NCBI GenBank assembly: GCA_023384575.1
Contig: JAHDVP010000024.1
Span: 18,220-82,219, forward strand
Direction of reading: 5' to 3'
Source of the DNA: Acidobacteriota bacterium
GTDB lineage: Bacteria > Acidobacteriota > Vicinamibacteria > Vicinamibacterales > JAFNAJ01
Length of the DNA stretch: 64,000 bases
Shown here: positions 54,530 to 64,000 of the stretch, piece after piece
Layout of the letters: every line of letters begins with the position of its first letter
Numbering within the stretch: position 1 is the first letter of the stretch
Notes under the pieces: model-generated
Databases searched by the model: none
What the model was told of the DNA's origin: nothing
Seen by the model: the letters and a program-made list of their open reading frames with translations, nothing else
Made by a program: the position numbers and the translations under genes

Positions 54530-57500
54530 TCAGAAGCTCACCACCAGGCCGCCCTGGACCTGGCTGTAGCGCCTCGACGGCGACGCGGTGAATGCCCACT
54601 GGAAGTTGTAGGTGCCCTCGATCGCGAACCGCCGATTGAGCGGCCGGCGCAGCCCGGCGCCCAGGTTCAGCCCGGCCTCGAAGCCGCCCGGCTTGAAGTG
54701 GTAGAGCCCGAACCCGCCGTTGGCGAAGACGAGCCACGGATCACCCGGGTTGAAGGTGTAGCGGAGGTTCGGCGCGAGGTGCCAGGCGTCGGTGTCGGTC
54801 CCGCCGGCCTTCGCGTCGAGGCGCGAGAGGCCGAAGCGCAGCTCCCACGCCCATTCGGGCCGATAGGCGTTGATGAACGCCACGTTGAGCGTCGATCCCG
54901 ACGTGAGCGTGCTCGCAAACGACCCGTGCGGCCAGGCGATGCCGGCGTGCACGCTCATCGCCGGCGGCGTCCGGCCGGTCAGTTCCCGCACGACCTTCGG
55001 CGTGACCGGGCTCGTGCTGGTGATCGTCAGGTCGCACGTGTGCCGGCCCGGCAGGCCTGGCGTGTACTCCACCTCGACGTCGAGGCACGCCCCGGGCCGT
55101 AGCGTCGCCGGCAGCGGGTTGCTCGCGAGCGTGAAGTCGGTGCACGACACCGAGGCCGACGTCGCGTCGACCGGGCACGCGCCGATGTTGCACACCGACA
55201 CCGTCCTGGTCGCCGACTTCCACGCCGACGCCACGCCGAAGTCGGTGGAGCCGGTGACGCGGATGTCGGAGGGCGCAATCCCGCTGCCCGTCGACGTCAC
55301 GGTGACGCTCGGGAAGTTCGGATCGTTGCTGTTGACGGTGAGCGTCGCCGAGCGCGGCCCCGGAGCCGACGGGGTGAAGCGCACCTGGAACGGGAAGCAG
55401 AAATCGTGGCTCACCGAGACGGGAAACCCTCCCGACGGCGCCGTCACCGCGAACTCGGGGTTCGACGAGGTGACGGCGGTCACGACGAGGTTGCCCGCGC
55501 TCGTGTTGCACACGTTGAGCGTGTCGACGGCCGACCCGCCCGGGCAGAGCGCGTCGAACACGGGCGCCGACGGCACCTGCACCTCCGGCATCGCGACCTT
55601 CTCGAAGGTCAATCGCCACGCGCCGCGCCCGCGCGTGCCGAGAAACAGGTTGATGCCGTCGCCCGGCGCGTCGTGGTCGAAGTGCGCGTAGTAGGGACGC
55701 GGAATGTGTGGCACGCCCGATGCGCCGGGGTCGAGCGGGTCGGTGACCCGCTGCCATCGCGTGCCGCCGTTCGTGCTGATGAACACGCCCGCGTCGGCCG
55801 CGCCGGCCACGACGAGGTCGGGGTCGGCCGGGTCGAAGGCGACGAGCGTCGGCTGCGGGTACCCACCGAAGCCCGTGAAGCGGTTGGGCCCCCGCGTGTT
55901 CGCGTACTGGAACACGCCGCCGCCCGTCATCATCAGGTCGAGCGCCGGGAGACCGAACCACGTGGTCCCACCGTCGAGGGTCATCACCATGCGCGGGCCG
56001 CCCGGTGCGCCGAGGTTCGACGCGATCACGCGTTGCGGGTTGTTCCGGTCGACGGCGTACACCCCGAACGACCCCGCCCCGGGGTTCGGTACCTGCTGCC
56101 AGGTGCCGCCTCCGCCGGCACCCTCGTAGCGCCAGAGCGTACCCGCCGTGTCGCCGTTGCAGCCGCCGCTCTTCACGAAGAACGTCGGCACGCCACCCGA
56201 GAAGGTGACCTGCGTTCCGCATGCGCCCGGCGGCGACGTCGCGGCACCGAGCTGGGTCCATGTCGGTGCCGGGCCCATGTTCGTCGACACGAACACGCCT
56301 GTCGTCGTCGCCGCGACGTACGAGTTCGGGCCGAAGTTGGCGAGCGAGTTCAGGTGCTCGAACGAGCGCATGTTGCCGCCAGGGTAGACGCTGATCTCGG
56401 GTGAGGCTCCCGTGAGGCCGGCCCCGCTCAGGAAGAGGCGCGTCGCGCGGCCGCCGCCGAAGCAGCAGATGGTGCTGAGCCCCCGGGTGCCCTCCCCGGC
56501 GGTGTCGAAGCCGTCGCAGCAGCGCTCGTTGGTCCACGCTACGTTCGTGGCGCCGCCCGTCGTCGTGCCGAAGCTGCCGTTGTCCTGGTTGCCGAAGTAG
56601 AGGTCCTCGGCGTTGGCGCCGGCGCGCGGCACGCCCGTGAAGGTGAAGTTCCAGAGGGCGTGCGGCGTCACGTTCGGCTGCGTCCACGCCGGCATGTGGC
56701 ACGCGGGGCTCGCGGCCACCGTGTTGCGATAGACGCCGCCATCCGAGGAGAAGAGCACCGGGCACGCGTCGTTGGCGACGTTCGGCGCGAACGCGATGTC
56801 GCCCACGTCGTCGTGGCCGCCAACCGAGCGGGTGAACGGCCCGGCCCACGCGGCCGAGGCGTTGCAGCGCTGCGCACCGCCCGGCGCCGCGGGGTTCGGC
56901 GTGGTGCACGTCCCGCGGTGCAGGCGCACGTCGCCGAACCAGAGGTCGTAGGTCGCGCCCGTGCGCTGGTTCGTCGCGACGAAGGGAATGCGCCCCTGCG
57001 CCGACGGGTTCGCGTACGTGACCGGCCAGGTCTGGCCGCCGTCGTCGCTCTCGAAGATCGACGTGCCGACGACCGCGAAGAGGACGTACGACTCGTCGGG
57101 CGAGACCGCGAGCGAGCAGCGCCCCGCGGGGAGCGGCGAAGAGGTCGCCGTCGTCCACGTCGTCCCGCCGTCGGTCGACCGGCGGTGCCCGTCGTCGCCG
57201 CAGAGGTCGATGATCCCGCCGTCGTGCACCACCACGTCCCAGACGTTGCCGGCACGGTTGGCGGGCGTCGGGTCGACGAAGGTCCACGTGGCGCCCGAGT
57301 TCGTGCTCATCGCCAGCCCGCAGTTCGTGCCGATGAAGACGCGCGCGGCGTTTGCCGGATCGATGGCGATGCCGAAGGCTGACGGCTCCGTGCGCCGCAC
57401 CTCCTCGATGCAGAAGTTCGCCGGCGGCGTGGCACTCGCTGGCCGCACCCAGGTGACGCCGCCGTCGGTGGTCAGGCTGATCCCGGCCCGGCTCGCGACG

Positions 57501-57847
57501 CGGCCGTCGTAGAACGACGTCGCGTAGACGCGGTTCGAGTTCGTCGGGTCGACCTCGACGTCCCACGTGGCCACTGGCACGTGGCCTGGCACGTGCGCCC
57601 ACGTGAGGCCGTTGTCGATGCTGCGGAAGAGGCCACCCCATTCGCTCGCCGCCCAGAAGGTGCCTGGCGTCGTGCGGTCGACGCCCAGGCCGTTCACGCG
57701 CCCGCCCGAGGCACCGTCGGGGTCGGTGTTGTGCAGGGTCGACTGGTCGGGGCTGATGTCGCGGATGGTGACCGAGAGCTGGGCGGGAGCGGTCGCGGCG
57801 GTGAGGGCGAAGAGCAGCGCGAACGACGTGGTGCGCGTGGCGCTCAT
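54530..57847 (-). CDS. BNR-propeller / ASH-repeat / outer-membrane barrel fusion
   Basis: A 1105-residue exported protein from the ATG at 57847, with GGAGGG five bases before. After a signal peptide (to about residue 22) come some 740 residues of sialidase/VPS10-type BNR repeats with Asp-box-like motifs ([69 protein letters not shown]). Two or more ASH/HYDIN-like Ig domains follow (about 760-955: [46 protein letters not shown]). The last 150 residues form an outer-membrane beta-barrel ending in Phe (VQGGLVVSF). So the propeller is probably displayed or held at the outer membrane. No sialidase active-site set is seen, so a binding role is likely. Its start overlaps the upstream gene as ATGA. 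Confidence 0.85.
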   Translation of the reverse strand: MSATRTTSFALLFALTAATAPAQLSVTIRDISPDQSTLHNTDPDGASGGRVNGLGVDRTTPGTFWAASEWGGLFRSIDNGLTWAHVPGHVPVATWDVEVDPTNSNRVYATSFYDGRVASRAGISLTTDGGVTWVRPASATPPANFCIEEVRRTEPSAFGIAIDPANAARVFIGTNCGLAMSTNSGATWTFVDPTPANRAGNVWDVVVHDGGIIDLCGDDGHRRSTDGGTTWTTATSSPLPAGRCSLAVSPDESYVLFAVVGTSIFESDDGGQTWPVTYANPSAQGRIPFVATNQRTGATYDLWFGDVRLHRGTCTTPNPAAPGGAQRCNASAAWAGPFTRSVGGHDDVGDIAFAPNVANDACPVLFSSDGGVYRNTVAASPACHMPAWTQPNVTPHALWNFTFTGVPRAGANAEDLYFGNQDNGSFGTTTGGATNVAWTNERCCDGFDTAGEGTRGLSTICCFGGGRATRLFLSGAGLTGASPEISVYPGGNMRSFEHLNSLANFGPNSYVAATTTGVFVSTNMGPAPTWTQLGAATSPPGACGTQVTFSGGVPTFFVKSGGCNGDTAGTLWRYEGAGGGGTWQQVPNPGAGSFGVYAVDRNNPQRVIASNLGAPGGPRMVMTLDGGTTWFGLPALDLMMTGGGVFQYANTRGPNRFTGFGGYPQPTLVAFDPADPDLVVAGAADAGVFISTNGGTRWQRVTDPLDPGASGVPHIPRPYYAHFDHDAPGDGINLFLGTRGRGAWRLTFEKVAMPEVQVPSAPVFDALCPGGSAVDTLNVCNTSAGNLVVTAVTSSNPEFAVTAPSGGFPVSVSHDFCFPFQVRFTPSAPGPRSATLTVNSNDPNFPSVTVTSTGSGIAPSDIRVTGSTDFGVASAWKSATRTVSVCNIGACPVDATSASVSCTDFTLASNPLPATLRPGACLDVEVEYTPGLPGRHTCDLTITSTSPVTPKVVRELTGRTPPAMSVHAGIAWPHGSFASTLTSGSTLNVAFINAYRPEWAWELRFGLSRLDAKAGGTDTDAWHLAPNLRYTFNPGDPWLVFANGGFGLYHFKPGGFEAGLNLGAGLRRPLNRRFAIEGTYNFQWAFTASPSRRYSQVQGGLVVSF

Positions 57848-58452
57848 CGTGGCCCTCCAGGTCGTGGACGCGGCGGTTCGATCAGATCGGCGGGACACAC
57901 CGGCACCTCGCACATCACGACCGGCGAGAGCCGGGTGCCGGAGCCCGTGTCGATGGCGACGCGCCAGCTGTAGTTCACGCCCGGCTCGAGGTCCTCGAGC
58001 ACGAGGCCGAACTCCTCGGTGCCGGCCGCGCTGCGCCGTGGCGCCTCGACCTCGAGCACCTGGAACTGGTAGGCGCGCAGATCGCGCGACTGCTGCGCGA
58101 GCGCGGGCGCGGCGGCGGCGCGCCGGCCCGGCGCGTCGGGGGCGACCGGCACGGTGACGTAGAGGTTCTTCTCGAAGCCCTCGGCGAAGACCGTGGCCTG
58201 GAGGCTCGGCCGGCCGGCGGCGACGCGCGAGGCTTCGGGCCCCTCTTTCGACGCGTGCCAGCGGATGCGGGCGTTCGCCGTGCGCAGCTTCGTCTCGCTG
58301 CAGAAGGTCTCGCACGTGATGGTGAGACCGGCAGCGTCGACCGCGCGTTCGAGACGAGGGGGGGCCTGCGCCCCGAGGCGGGGCTCGCCATGAGAGGCGA
58401 GGGCCGGCAGTCCGAGACCGAGGACAGCCAGCAGGAGCAGTGTCCGCGACAT
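57844..58452 (-). CDS. Small exported partner protein of the propeller-barrel protein
   Basis: A 202-residue protein from the ATG at 58452, after a strong AAAGGAGGT site. The signal peptide ends near residue 20 (PALASHG). The rest looks like a fibronectin III-like beta domain: ITCETFCSETKLR, ARIRWHAS, YQFQVLEVEAP and LEPGVNYSWRVAIDTGSG, with four cysteines that could form two disulfides. Its stop overlaps the start of the propeller-barrel gene by four bases, so the two are made together and may form an envelope complex. Family unknown. Confidence 0.75.
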   Translation of the reverse strand: MSRTLLLLAVLGLGLPALASHGEPRLGAQAPPRLERAVDAAGLTITCETFCSETKLRTANARIRWHASKEGPEASRVAAGRPSLQATVFAEGFEKNLYVTVPVAPDAPGRRAAAAPALAQQSRDLRAYQFQVLEVEAPRRSAAGTEEFGLVLEDLEPGVNYSWRVAIDTGSGTRLSPVVMCEVPVCPADLIEPPRPRPGGPR

Positions 58453-58621
58453 GGCACCTCCTTTCGGCGCCTCCCGGCGGAAAGGGGCACGGCCAGGCCT
58501 GCGACGACCACTGAGTCGACACGCCGACGAGGTCGCTGCGCTCCCCTCCTCAGGGCGGGATGCCGCGAACACTACGCCCGTGTCGTGGACGTGTCAACGG
58601 AAGTTTGCGGCTGAGGTCGGT

Positions 58622-58664
58622 GGGGTCAGGTCGTGAAAAACGCCACAGTTCAAGACCTGACCCC
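58622..58664. repeat. Family B palindromic repeat, copy 5
   Basis: 43-bp element differing from copy 4 at one position. It lies between the PQQ-propeller gene stop and the upstream region of the small exported protein gene, both leftward. Confidence 0.9.
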
Positions 58665-58686
58665 ACACGGCACGGCTGCCCGTGCG

Positions 58687-60165
58687 TCAGTCCACCGTCC
58701 GCCGCTCACCGATGGCCCAGAGATACGACGAGGTGCGCACGAAGAGCTGGCCCTCCGAGACGGCGACCGTGCTGAGGCAGTAGGGCGAGCAGTCGCCGAG
58801 CAGCGAGTTCGACGAGAGCACCTCGAAGTCCCGCCCTGCCTTGAACACCGTCGTGAGGCCCTCTTCTTCGGTGGTGACGTAGATCTTGCCGTCGGCCAGC
58901 ACGGGCGACGCGCTGTAGGTGCCAGACGGCAGACGCTGCGGCCCGTACACGGTGGCGCCGGTCTTCACGTCGAGCGCGAACACCACGCCGTTGTCGCGCA
59001 CGATGTAGAGCAACTCGCCGTCGCTGACCGGTGTGGGCACGTCGGGGCCCTGGGCGAACGTCCAGGCGACGTGCGTCTTCGCGACGTCGCCGCTGCCGCC
59101 CGGGCGAATCGCGACGAGCGGGTTGACGCGCGTCGGCGCGATGATGAGACCCGCGGCAATCGTCGGCGAGGCGACAATCCGATAGTTCCTCGCCCGCTGC
59201 GGGTTGAGCACGTCGGCGCGCCAGTACTCGCGGCCCGTCTGCGGATCGTGGCCGGAGATGACATCGCCGCCGGTGATGATGAGCTCTGGCCGCCCGTTCA
59301 CGTCGACCCAGGCCGGCGTGGTGTAGGAGTCGGGCGACTCGTGGACGGCGTCGGTCGGTCGCTCGACTCGCCAGATCGTCTTGCCCGTCATCTTGTCGAT
59401 CTTCAGCACGTAGGACGGGTCGTCCGTCTTCATGCCGTGGAGCACCTGCAGATACAGCGCGTCGCGCAACAGCGGCGACGAGGCATAGCCAAACAGCAGG
59501 CCGAAGGTCCCGTAGTCGGCCTGGAGGTCGCGCGACCACAGCTCCTTGCCCGCGAAGTCGAAGGCCTTGAGGATGCCGAGGCCCGTCATGACCCACACGT
59601 GGCGGCCGTCGGTCACCGGCGAGGGCGACGACATGTTCTGCTTCTGCGCCATGTGGTTCGAGTCGGTCAGACGCCGCTTCCACGCGACCGAACGCGTGGT
59701 CCGGTCGACCGCCCAGAGCTCGAGCGCACCGGTGTTCGCCGCGGTGGCCACGTTGAGGAAGATCGTGTTGCCCCAGACGATGGGCGTCGACCCGCTGTAG
59801 GCGGGAAGCGGCAGCTTCCAGGCCACGTTCGTCGTCTCGATGTTCGAGCAGGTCACCGGGGTGAGGGGGCGCCCCTCACGGCCGCCGCCCGGACTGCGAC
59901 CCTGCGGTCCCGCGGCCGGTGGCGGCGTGGCAGGTCTCTGCGAGTGCTCGACTGCCTCGGCGCCGTTGCCGGCTGCGTCGACCCCGGCTGCAGGCAGTCC
60001 GTCGGGCGTCGGGTCGGCGCACGTCGCCCCCCACGAGACGGGCAGGCCCGTCTCTCGGCTGACGCCGTCTTCCGATGGGCCGCGCCAGTGCGGCCAGTTG
60101 CCGGCGGCGAGGGTGGTTCCCGCGAGCAGGGCGACGAGGCCCGCAACGACGAAAGAATTCTGCAT
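58687..60165 (-). CDS. Exported PQQ-type beta-propeller protein
   Basis: A 492-residue protein with a signal peptide ending near residue 21 and the typical first motif [15 protein letters not shown]. Repeats of the tryptophan-docking PQQ kind follow ([90 protein letters not shown]), giving an eight-bladed propeller like BamB. No calcium/PQQ catalytic residues of quinoprotein dehydrogenases are evident, and the fold alone does not define a role. Such WPxWRGP proteins are numerous in Acidobacteriota and Planctomycetota. It is divergent from the exported FkbM methyltransferase gene, 57 bases away. Confidence 0.88.
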   Translation of the reverse strand: MQNSFVVAGLVALLAGTTLAAGNWPHWRGPSEDGVSRETGLPVSWGATCADPTPDGLPAAGVDAAGNGAEAVEHSQRPATPPPAAGPQGRSPGGGREGRPLTPVTCSNIETTNVAWKLPLPAYSGSTPIVWGNTIFLNVATAANTGALELWAVDRTTRSVAWKRRLTDSNHMAQKQNMSSPSPVTDGRHVWVMTGLGILKAFDFAGKELWSRDLQADYGTFGLLFGYASSPLLRDALYLQVLHGMKTDDPSYVLKIDKMTGKTIWRVERPTDAVHESPDSYTTPAWVDVNGRPELIITGGDVISGHDPQTGREYWRADVLNPQRARNYRIVASPTIAAGLIIAPTRVNPLVAIRPGGSGDVAKTHVAWTFAQGPDVPTPVSDGELLYIVRDNGVVFALDVKTGATVYGPQRLPSGTYSASPVLADGKIYVTTEEEGLTTVFKAGRDFEVLSSNSLLGDCSPYCLSTVAVSEGQLFVRTSSYLWAIGERRTVD

Positions 60166-60222
60166 CTCGGAATCTTATCGCGATCCCGTCTCGGAGTCGC
60201 GCGACTGTGAGACGATACCAGG

Positions 60223-60969
60223 ATGCACCGTCGCGATTTCGTCGTCGGCGCGGTCACAGGGGCCGCCGCGGCCTCGGCAACGCTCGTTACCGGCCGCGCC
60301 GTCTACGCGCGGTTCCGCGACGATGGGCGAGCGAGCTTCTCGGAGCAGGGCGAGGACCTCGTGCTGTTCCACGTCGTCCGCGACGTGCTGAAGGTGGCGC
60401 ACCCCACCTACGTCGACGTCGGCGCGGCGCACCCCGTCGAGAGCAACAACACGTATCTGCTCTACACCCATGGCGGGCGGGGCGTGCTCGTCGAACCCAA
60501 CCCCGTCTTCGCCGAGCAGTTGCGCGACAAGCGGCCGCGCGACACGGTGGTGGAGGCCGGCATCGGCGTCGCTGGCGCCGCCGAGGCCGACTACTACGTC
60601 ATCCGCGGCAACCCCATGTTGAACACGTTCTCGCGCGAACAGGTCGACGAGCTGCGACGTAGGGGCGGCGACGAGGTGGTGGAGCGCGTCGTCAAGATGC
60701 CACTCATCACGTTGGACCAGTTGATGGCCGAGCACCTCGGGAGGGCACCCGACGTGCTGTCGACCGACGTCGAGGGACTCGATTTCGCCATTCTCCGGTC
60801 GCTCGACTTCGAACGGTTCCGGCCGGGAGCCATCTGCGCCGAAGGCGCGTCGACCGACGTCCACGGCCGGCAATCGCCCATCGCCGCGTTTCTGCTCACG
60901 AAGGGCTACGTGCCTCGCGGCGGATCGCTCGTCAACACGATCTACGTGAGTGTTGGGGTCAGGTCTTGA
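60223..60969 (+). CDS. Tat-exported FkbM-family methyltransferase
   Basis: A 248-residue protein. The N-terminus has a twin-arginine-like signal (HRRDFVVGAVTGAAAASATL). The FkbM methyltransferase core follows: FSEQGEDLVLFHV, TYVDVGAAHPVESNNTYLLY, VLVEPNPVFAEQLRDKRP, ITLDQLMAEHLG and DVLSTDVEGLDFAILRSLDFERFRP. The family O-methylates polyketides, sugars and other small molecules using SAM. Export by Tat is odd for a SAM enzyme, and the arginine pair may simply mark a membrane anchor. The last residues (VGVRS) and the stop are encoded by a family B repeat that begins inside the gene, so the natural C-terminus was probably replaced. Confidence 0.8.
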   Translation: MHRRDFVVGAVTGAAAASATLVTGRAVYARFRDDGRASFSEQGEDLVLFHVVRDVLKVAHPTYVDVGAAHPVESNNTYLLYTHGGRGVLVEPNPVFAEQLRDKRPRDTVVEAGIGVAGAAEADYYVIRGNPMLNTFSREQVDELRRRGGDEVVERVVKMPLITLDQLMAEHLGRAPDVLSTDVEGLDFAILRSLDFERFRPGAICAEGASTDVHGRQSPIAAFLLTKGYVPRGGSLVNTIYVSVGVRS

Positions 60970-60997
60970 AGTGTGGCGTTTTTCACGACCTGACCCC
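60955..60997. repeat. Family B palindromic repeat, copy 6 (inverted)
   Basis: 43-bp element in the opposite orientation to copies 4 and 5, differing from copy 5 at one position. It begins inside the FkbM gene and supplies its stop codon; it lies between convergent genes. Confidence 0.9.
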
Positions 60998-61071
60998 GGC
61001 GGAGGGTGCCGCCGGACGGACTCCGGCTACAGTGCAGCCCGCCCGAACCGCGGCCGCCAGGGCGGCAGCCG

Positions 61072-61179
61072 CTACTGCAGAAGCAGCAACACCAGGACGA
61101 GGAAGATGACCGTGGCGGCGATGACGGCCCAGTTGGGCCAGCCGAGCGTGAAGAGCGGGGGACGCCGCGGTGTCGCCAT
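61072..61179 (-). CDS. 35-aa single-helix membrane protein
   Basis: A 35-codon gene from the ATG at 61179 with a near-perfect AAGGAGG site five to six bases upstream. The protein has a short basic start (MATPRRPP), a linker and one membrane helix of about 20 residues (NWAVIAATVIFLVLVLLLLQ) that runs to the C-terminus. Function unknown; small proteins of this form often bind and tune larger membrane proteins. It lies between the FkbM gene (convergent) and the VTT-type gene (upstream, same strand). Confidence 0.65.
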   Translation of the reverse strand: MATPRRPPLFTLGWPNWAVIAATVIFLVLVLLLLQ

Positions 61180-61338
61180 GATGCCCTCCTTGTGAGCCGA
61201 GCAACGGCCGACGACGCCGGGTGACACGTCCAGTGTATCGCGCCCGGTGACGAGATGGGTAGAAATCGGGCCGCGTCCCCGACAGCCAGCTCCTTGCACT
61301 GGCCTGCAGACCCCCTCGGCACGCACCTGCCTGTGTCC

Positions 61339-61800
61339 TCACCGGACGCCGATGGCGAGCACCAGCATGCCGAAGTGCAGGAGACGCCCGAGCGAGGTCA
61401 CCGCCAGAAACCGCCCGAACGGCACCTTCGCGGCCCCGGCCAGAACCGTGATGATGTAGAGCGGGGGCACGCCGACGACGGCGCTCACGAACACCCAGGC
61501 GAGCGGATGCCACCGATGGCGTTCGAGCCGCGCCCGCCACTTGTCGAGCCGCGCCCGCGTTCCGCCAGCCTCAACGAGCGCCGCGCCGCGTCCGGTCCAG
61601 TACATCAGCCCCTTCCCGGTGACCTGCCCCGCCGTCGCGAGGACCGCGAGCGCCACCAGGTCCGCGCGCGACGTCGCCATCGCCGCGAACGCGAGCACGA
61701 TGACCTCGGCGTTGAGCCATGGCAGCACGGCGCTCGCCACGGCAAGGCCGTAGCACGACAGGTGGAACCAGGCGGCGTGCGAAATCTCCCAGGAGGGCAT
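61339..61800 (-). CDS. VTT/YqaA-type small membrane protein
   Basis: A 153-residue inner-membrane protein from the ATG at 61800. About four helices are seen. Features of the SNARE-associated/VTT group (DedA, YqaA) are the N-terminal AVASAVLPWLNAEVIVLA, the re-entrant-like GQVTGKGLMYWTGRGA, and the later WVFVSAVVGVPPLYIITVLAGAAKVPFGRFL. Relatives act as lipid flippases or affect membrane potential. At about 150 residues it fits the short YqaA-like branch. The frame stays open upstream of 61800 but becomes Arg-rich. Confidence 0.75.
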   Translation of the reverse strand: MPSWEISHAAWFHLSCYGLAVASAVLPWLNAEVIVLAFAAMATSRADLVALAVLATAGQVTGKGLMYWTGRGAALVEAGGTRARLDKWRARLERHRWHPLAWVFVSAVVGVPPLYIITVLAGAAKVPFGRFLAVTSLGRLLHFGMLVLAIGVR

Positions 61801-62030
61801 GGCGCACCTCGAGCGCGCTCTCGATGAGCGTTCGGAATGTCGCCGGTCAGGTCTCGCAGAAACCAGTGGCCACCGTCGTCGTGAAGGTCGTGGCCGCCTC
61901 CCTCGTCTCGTGGGGGCTTCCGCGAGAGCCGGCGGCCAGCCGCGCCCGAAGCCCGCGCGGCCGGTCGTTCGACCGCGGCGCCTGGGCAACCGGCTCTACT
62001 TCGAGAGGTGAGAAAGAGAGGAAGATCGGC

Positions 62031-62963
62031 TCAGGCGGGAGGGACGACCGCGTCGATCCACCGCGTGGCCTCGTCCCAGACCGCAGGGCGCAGCGTGGCG
62101 TTGTGGCCCGCCCCGGGCACGACGATGAGCCGCTTCCCGCCGCCGAGCGCCTCGAAGACGCGCTGCGAGTGTTCGGGCCGCGTTTCGACGTCGTTCGCCC
62201 CGTGCACGAGGAGGACTGGCGCGGTGATGCCGGCGGCGGCGCGTTCGGGGCTCACGGCGCGCACCTCGAAGCGTCCCTTCTGCTCGGCGATCCGCAAAGC
62301 GCGCTGGAACATGCCCTCGGTGAGGAAGAAGGGCGCGCGCTCGCGGACGATGGTCTCGAGGTCTGCGAACGGCTCGATGGCGACGATGGCGCTGACGCGC
62401 GGCGCGTCCTCGGCCGCCTGCAGTGCGACAGCGCCGCCGAGCGACGCGCCGAAGAGCACGATCGGCCCCGACGGAAGTGTGTCGAGCACGCGGCGCAGGT
62501 CCTGCTTCTCGTAGAACCCGTACGTGCACGCGTCGCCCTCCGACTCCCCGTGCGCGCGGCTGTCGTAGGCGACGACGTCGAATCCGCGTGGCACGAAACG
62601 CTCGATGAGCCCGAGCCCGCTCGCGCGCGTGTCGGCGACCCCGTGCAGGTAGACGAGCGTGCCGCGCCGCTGGCCGACGGCCGCGCACTGCCAGCCCCGC
62701 AGCACGACGTCGGCGCCGTTCCACTCGCGTTCGAGGCACCCGGCCGGCGGTGCGAGCGAGGCGCCGAGTCGAAGCGGACGGAGCAGCGCGTTTGCGCCTA
62801 TTGCCGGGAGCGCGGACACGAACCCGGCGCCGAAAGCGAACAAGACCGCGAGGAGGACGAGCCGGAGTCGCCAGACGCGGCGCCCGGCACGCGGCCTGCC
62901 CGTCGGTTGGCGGATCTCGGTCGTCGAATTGCGTCGTACGAAGGGCATCGTGGTCATGGGCAC
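62031..62963 (-). CDS. Membrane-anchored alpha/beta hydrolase
   Basis: A 310-residue protein. One hydrophobic segment (about residues 33-55, RLVLLAVLFAFGAGFVSALPAIG) anchors or exports it. The hydrolase core shows TLVYLHGVADTRAS (oxyanion strand), YDSRAHGES, the nucleophile elbow FGASLGGAVAL, the aspartate region VLLVHGANDVETRPEHS and the catalytic histidine in PGAGHNATLRP. The set is complete, so it is likely an active esterase, lipase or peptidase. The substrate is unknown. Its stop is 230 bases from the VTT gene start. Confidence 0.88.
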   Translation of the reverse strand: MPMTTMPFVRRNSTTEIRQPTGRPRAGRRVWRLRLVLLAVLFAFGAGFVSALPAIGANALLRPLRLGASLAPPAGCLEREWNGADVVLRGWQCAAVGQRRGTLVYLHGVADTRASGLGLIERFVPRGFDVVAYDSRAHGESEGDACTYGFYEKQDLRRVLDTLPSGPIVLFGASLGGAVALQAAEDAPRVSAIVAIEPFADLETIVRERAPFFLTEGMFQRALRIAEQKGRFEVRAVSPERAAAGITAPVLLVHGANDVETRPEHSQRVFEALGGGKRLIVVPGAGHNATLRPAVWDEATRWIDAVVPPA

Positions 62964-63027
62964 CCTGGGCGGTCGGGCCGCCCGGCGCCAGTCGGTTCAT
63001 AACACGGAGTCGGGATCGGTGTCCCGC

Positions 63028-63816
63028 TCAGGCTCTGGCGTCGCGCCACCACGCGAGCTGTCGCGGTGCGACGCGACGCATCGCCCGAACCAGCGCCAGC
63101 GTGCGCTCGAAACGGCGCTCGCTCGTCTCATCCCACGCAAAGCCGTACAGCGCGCGAATCGACGGGGGCAGCAGGCCGAGTGCGAGGCGTTCGTGCGCCG
63201 CAGACAACGGCACGGGGAGGCCGGCGGCCCGCGGGCGCAGGATCGCCCGGGCCAGCGTGCGTGCCGGCGCGACGACGTGGAGCGTGCCGCGCCGTTCGAC
63301 GTCGGCCAGGTGCGCCTGAAGGGCGGTCCACGTGCGAGGGACCGTGTCGGGATCGCCGCCGAGATCGAGCAGCGTGGCCGACGCCTCCTCGCACAGTGCA
63401 TCGACCTCGTCCGGGCCGAGCGGGCCGACGAGCCGCGTGTACATCTCGACCGACGAGTCGAGGAGCGTCGCGTGGACCCAGAGCAGCAGCGCCGGGTCTT
63501 CCGCCGAGTAGCGTGCGCCGGCTGGGAAGATGCCGGCATCGTCGCTGAGCGTGCCGTGCACGCGTCGATGGATGGCTATGATGCGTTCGACTGTCGCCCG
63601 GCGTCGTGCCTCGTCGCCAAAGGTGAGCGCGAGCATCGCGTCCACCGTGTGGTGCAGGCGTACGGCGGCCTGGAGCGAGCCGCCGCGGTAGGCGCTGTGC
63701 GAGACGACGCCCGTGGCGACGAGCGGGTGGGCAAGCTGCATCAGGATGGCGCGCGACCAGCCGAGCACGACGAGCCGTTCTGCGCTGACGCGCCAGAGCG
63801 GCGACGCGGAGGTCAT
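63028..63816 (-). CDS. MpaB-type oxygenase (DUF2236) family protein
   Basis: A 262-residue protein from the ATG at 63816, which has GGAG-like bases before it; an upstream in-frame ATG at 63849 would lie inside a family A repeat and is less likely. It matches the DUF2236/MpaB heme-oxygenase-like family: ILMQLAHPLVATGVVSHS with the conserved His, AVRLHHTVDAMLALTFG, IIAIHRRVHGTL and LLLWVHATLLDSSVEMY carry the histidines that hold a b-type heme in the latex-clearing protein Lcp and relatives. The reaction here is unknown. Confidence 0.88.
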   Translation of the reverse strand: MTSASPLWRVSAERLVVLGWSRAILMQLAHPLVATGVVSHSAYRGGSLQAAVRLHHTVDAMLALTFGDEARRRATVERIIAIHRRVHGTLSDDAGIFPAGARYSAEDPALLLWVHATLLDSSVEMYTRLVGPLGPDEVDALCEEASATLLDLGGDPDTVPRTWTALQAHLADVERRGTLHVVAPARTLARAILRPRAAGLPVPLSAAHERLALGLLPPSIRALYGFAWDETSERRFERTLALVRAMRRVAPRQLAWWRDARA

Positions 63817-63836
63817 GGAGCCATTGTGCTCCAGCG

Positions 63837-63859
63837 AAAAGGGGGACACTCACCATTTC
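63837..63859. repeat. Family A short palindromic repeat, copy 4
   Basis: AAAAGGG arm, GGACACTCA centre, CCATTTCC arm (one mismatch from the other copies), just upstream of the MpaB-type gene. Confidence 0.75.
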
Positions 63860-63957
63860 CAGTCGACGGCGGCTCGTCACGCGGTCTGTCGGCCGACCGT
63901 CGATCAGCGGTTCGCGCCGTTCACCCGTCCGCAGCGCCGGATCTTCAAGCATCCACA

Positions 63958-64000
63958 GTACCGGGGCTGTCTTGGCCTGAGCGCCGTCGAAGGCAGCCCC
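63958..64000. repeat. Family C terminal element at window end
   Basis: GTACCGGGGCTGTCTTGGCC then TGAGCGCCGTCGAAGGCAGC and CCC. It closely matches the final unit of the array at 18886-18932 and may continue beyond the window. Confidence 0.7.

Noticed and set aside
57848..58522. Upstream extension of the propeller-barrel protein
   Set aside because: It overlaps the small exported protein gene out of frame; the signal peptide and ribosome site define the start at 57847.

Overview
The window is 64 kb of very GC-rich, densely coding bacterial DNA with about 50 supported protein genes and no rRNA, tRNA, prophage, integrase or CRISPR array that I can see. The gene content points to an Acidobacteriota genome, most likely class Vicinamibacteria (an inference from gene families, not from a marker gene). 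The pointers are an Oar-like TonB receptor with a carboxypeptidase-regulatory domain, an orphan duplicated MacB/FtsX permease (ADOP type), a Reg_prop/Y_Y_Y protein with a CxxC...CxxC tail, an ECF sigma factor paired with a Ser/Thr kinase, and several families of short palindromic intergenic repeats.

Layout. 1-2.2 kb: a CHAT protease-like domain fused to a SIR2-like domain (cut by the window edge) behind a small secreted Cys/Trp-rich protein. 2.4-5.3 kb: a (p)ppGpp-hydrolase-like HD protein, an isolated tandem-BMC shell protein and a PLP decarboxylase almost touching it. 5.3-10.9 kb: a hybrid sensor kinase divergent from a lactate-permease family transporter and an FMN alpha-hydroxy-acid dehydrogenase, probably a lactate-use module. 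11-21.5 kb: a 77-aa Cys-motif protein, TonB receptor, serine hydrolase, two-propeller sensor protein and M14 carboxypeptidase. 21.6-28.7 kb: a HEAT-repeat protein, then four co-directional genes (zinc-ribbon/Sel1, membrane-anchored archaemetzincin-like protease, 922-aa membrane/coiled-coil protein, GYF_2/zinc-ribbon protein) that look like one undescribed envelope system.

28.7-34.9 kb: a copper-handling locus. An exported methyltransferase, a CorE-like ECF sigma factor with a Cys-rich tail, a CopZ-like chaperone, the CopA ATPase and a cupredoxin all read leftward, with an outer-membrane protein diverging. The shared divergent region carries the same 9-bp motif facing each way. 35-44.6 kb: an alpha/beta hydrolase, a SEC-C protein, an MMP-like matrixin (peptidoglycan-binding prodomain, cysteine switch, metzincin, seven-repeat propeller), an epimerase, an ADOP permease with an AraC C-terminal remnant behind it, and a DUF2255 protein. 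44.8-51 kb: a MerR regulator with a leaderless-looking promoter coupled to a VWA protein, two tiny coupled ORFs, and an ECF sigma factor, Ser/Thr kinase and PP2C phosphatase signalling unit.

51-64 kb: a UbiA prenyltransferase, a VapBC-type toxin-antitoxin pair with its own promoter, an M20 amidohydrolase, a coupled pair encoding a secreted protein and a BNR-propeller/ASH/beta-barrel protein, a PQQ-type propeller protein, an exported FkbM methyltransferase, a 35-aa membrane protein, a VTT-type membrane protein, an alpha/beta hydrolase and an MpaB-type oxygenase.

Three families of palindromic repeats (called A, B and C below) sit mostly in gaps between genes. In three places a repeat supplies the last codons and stop codon of a gene.
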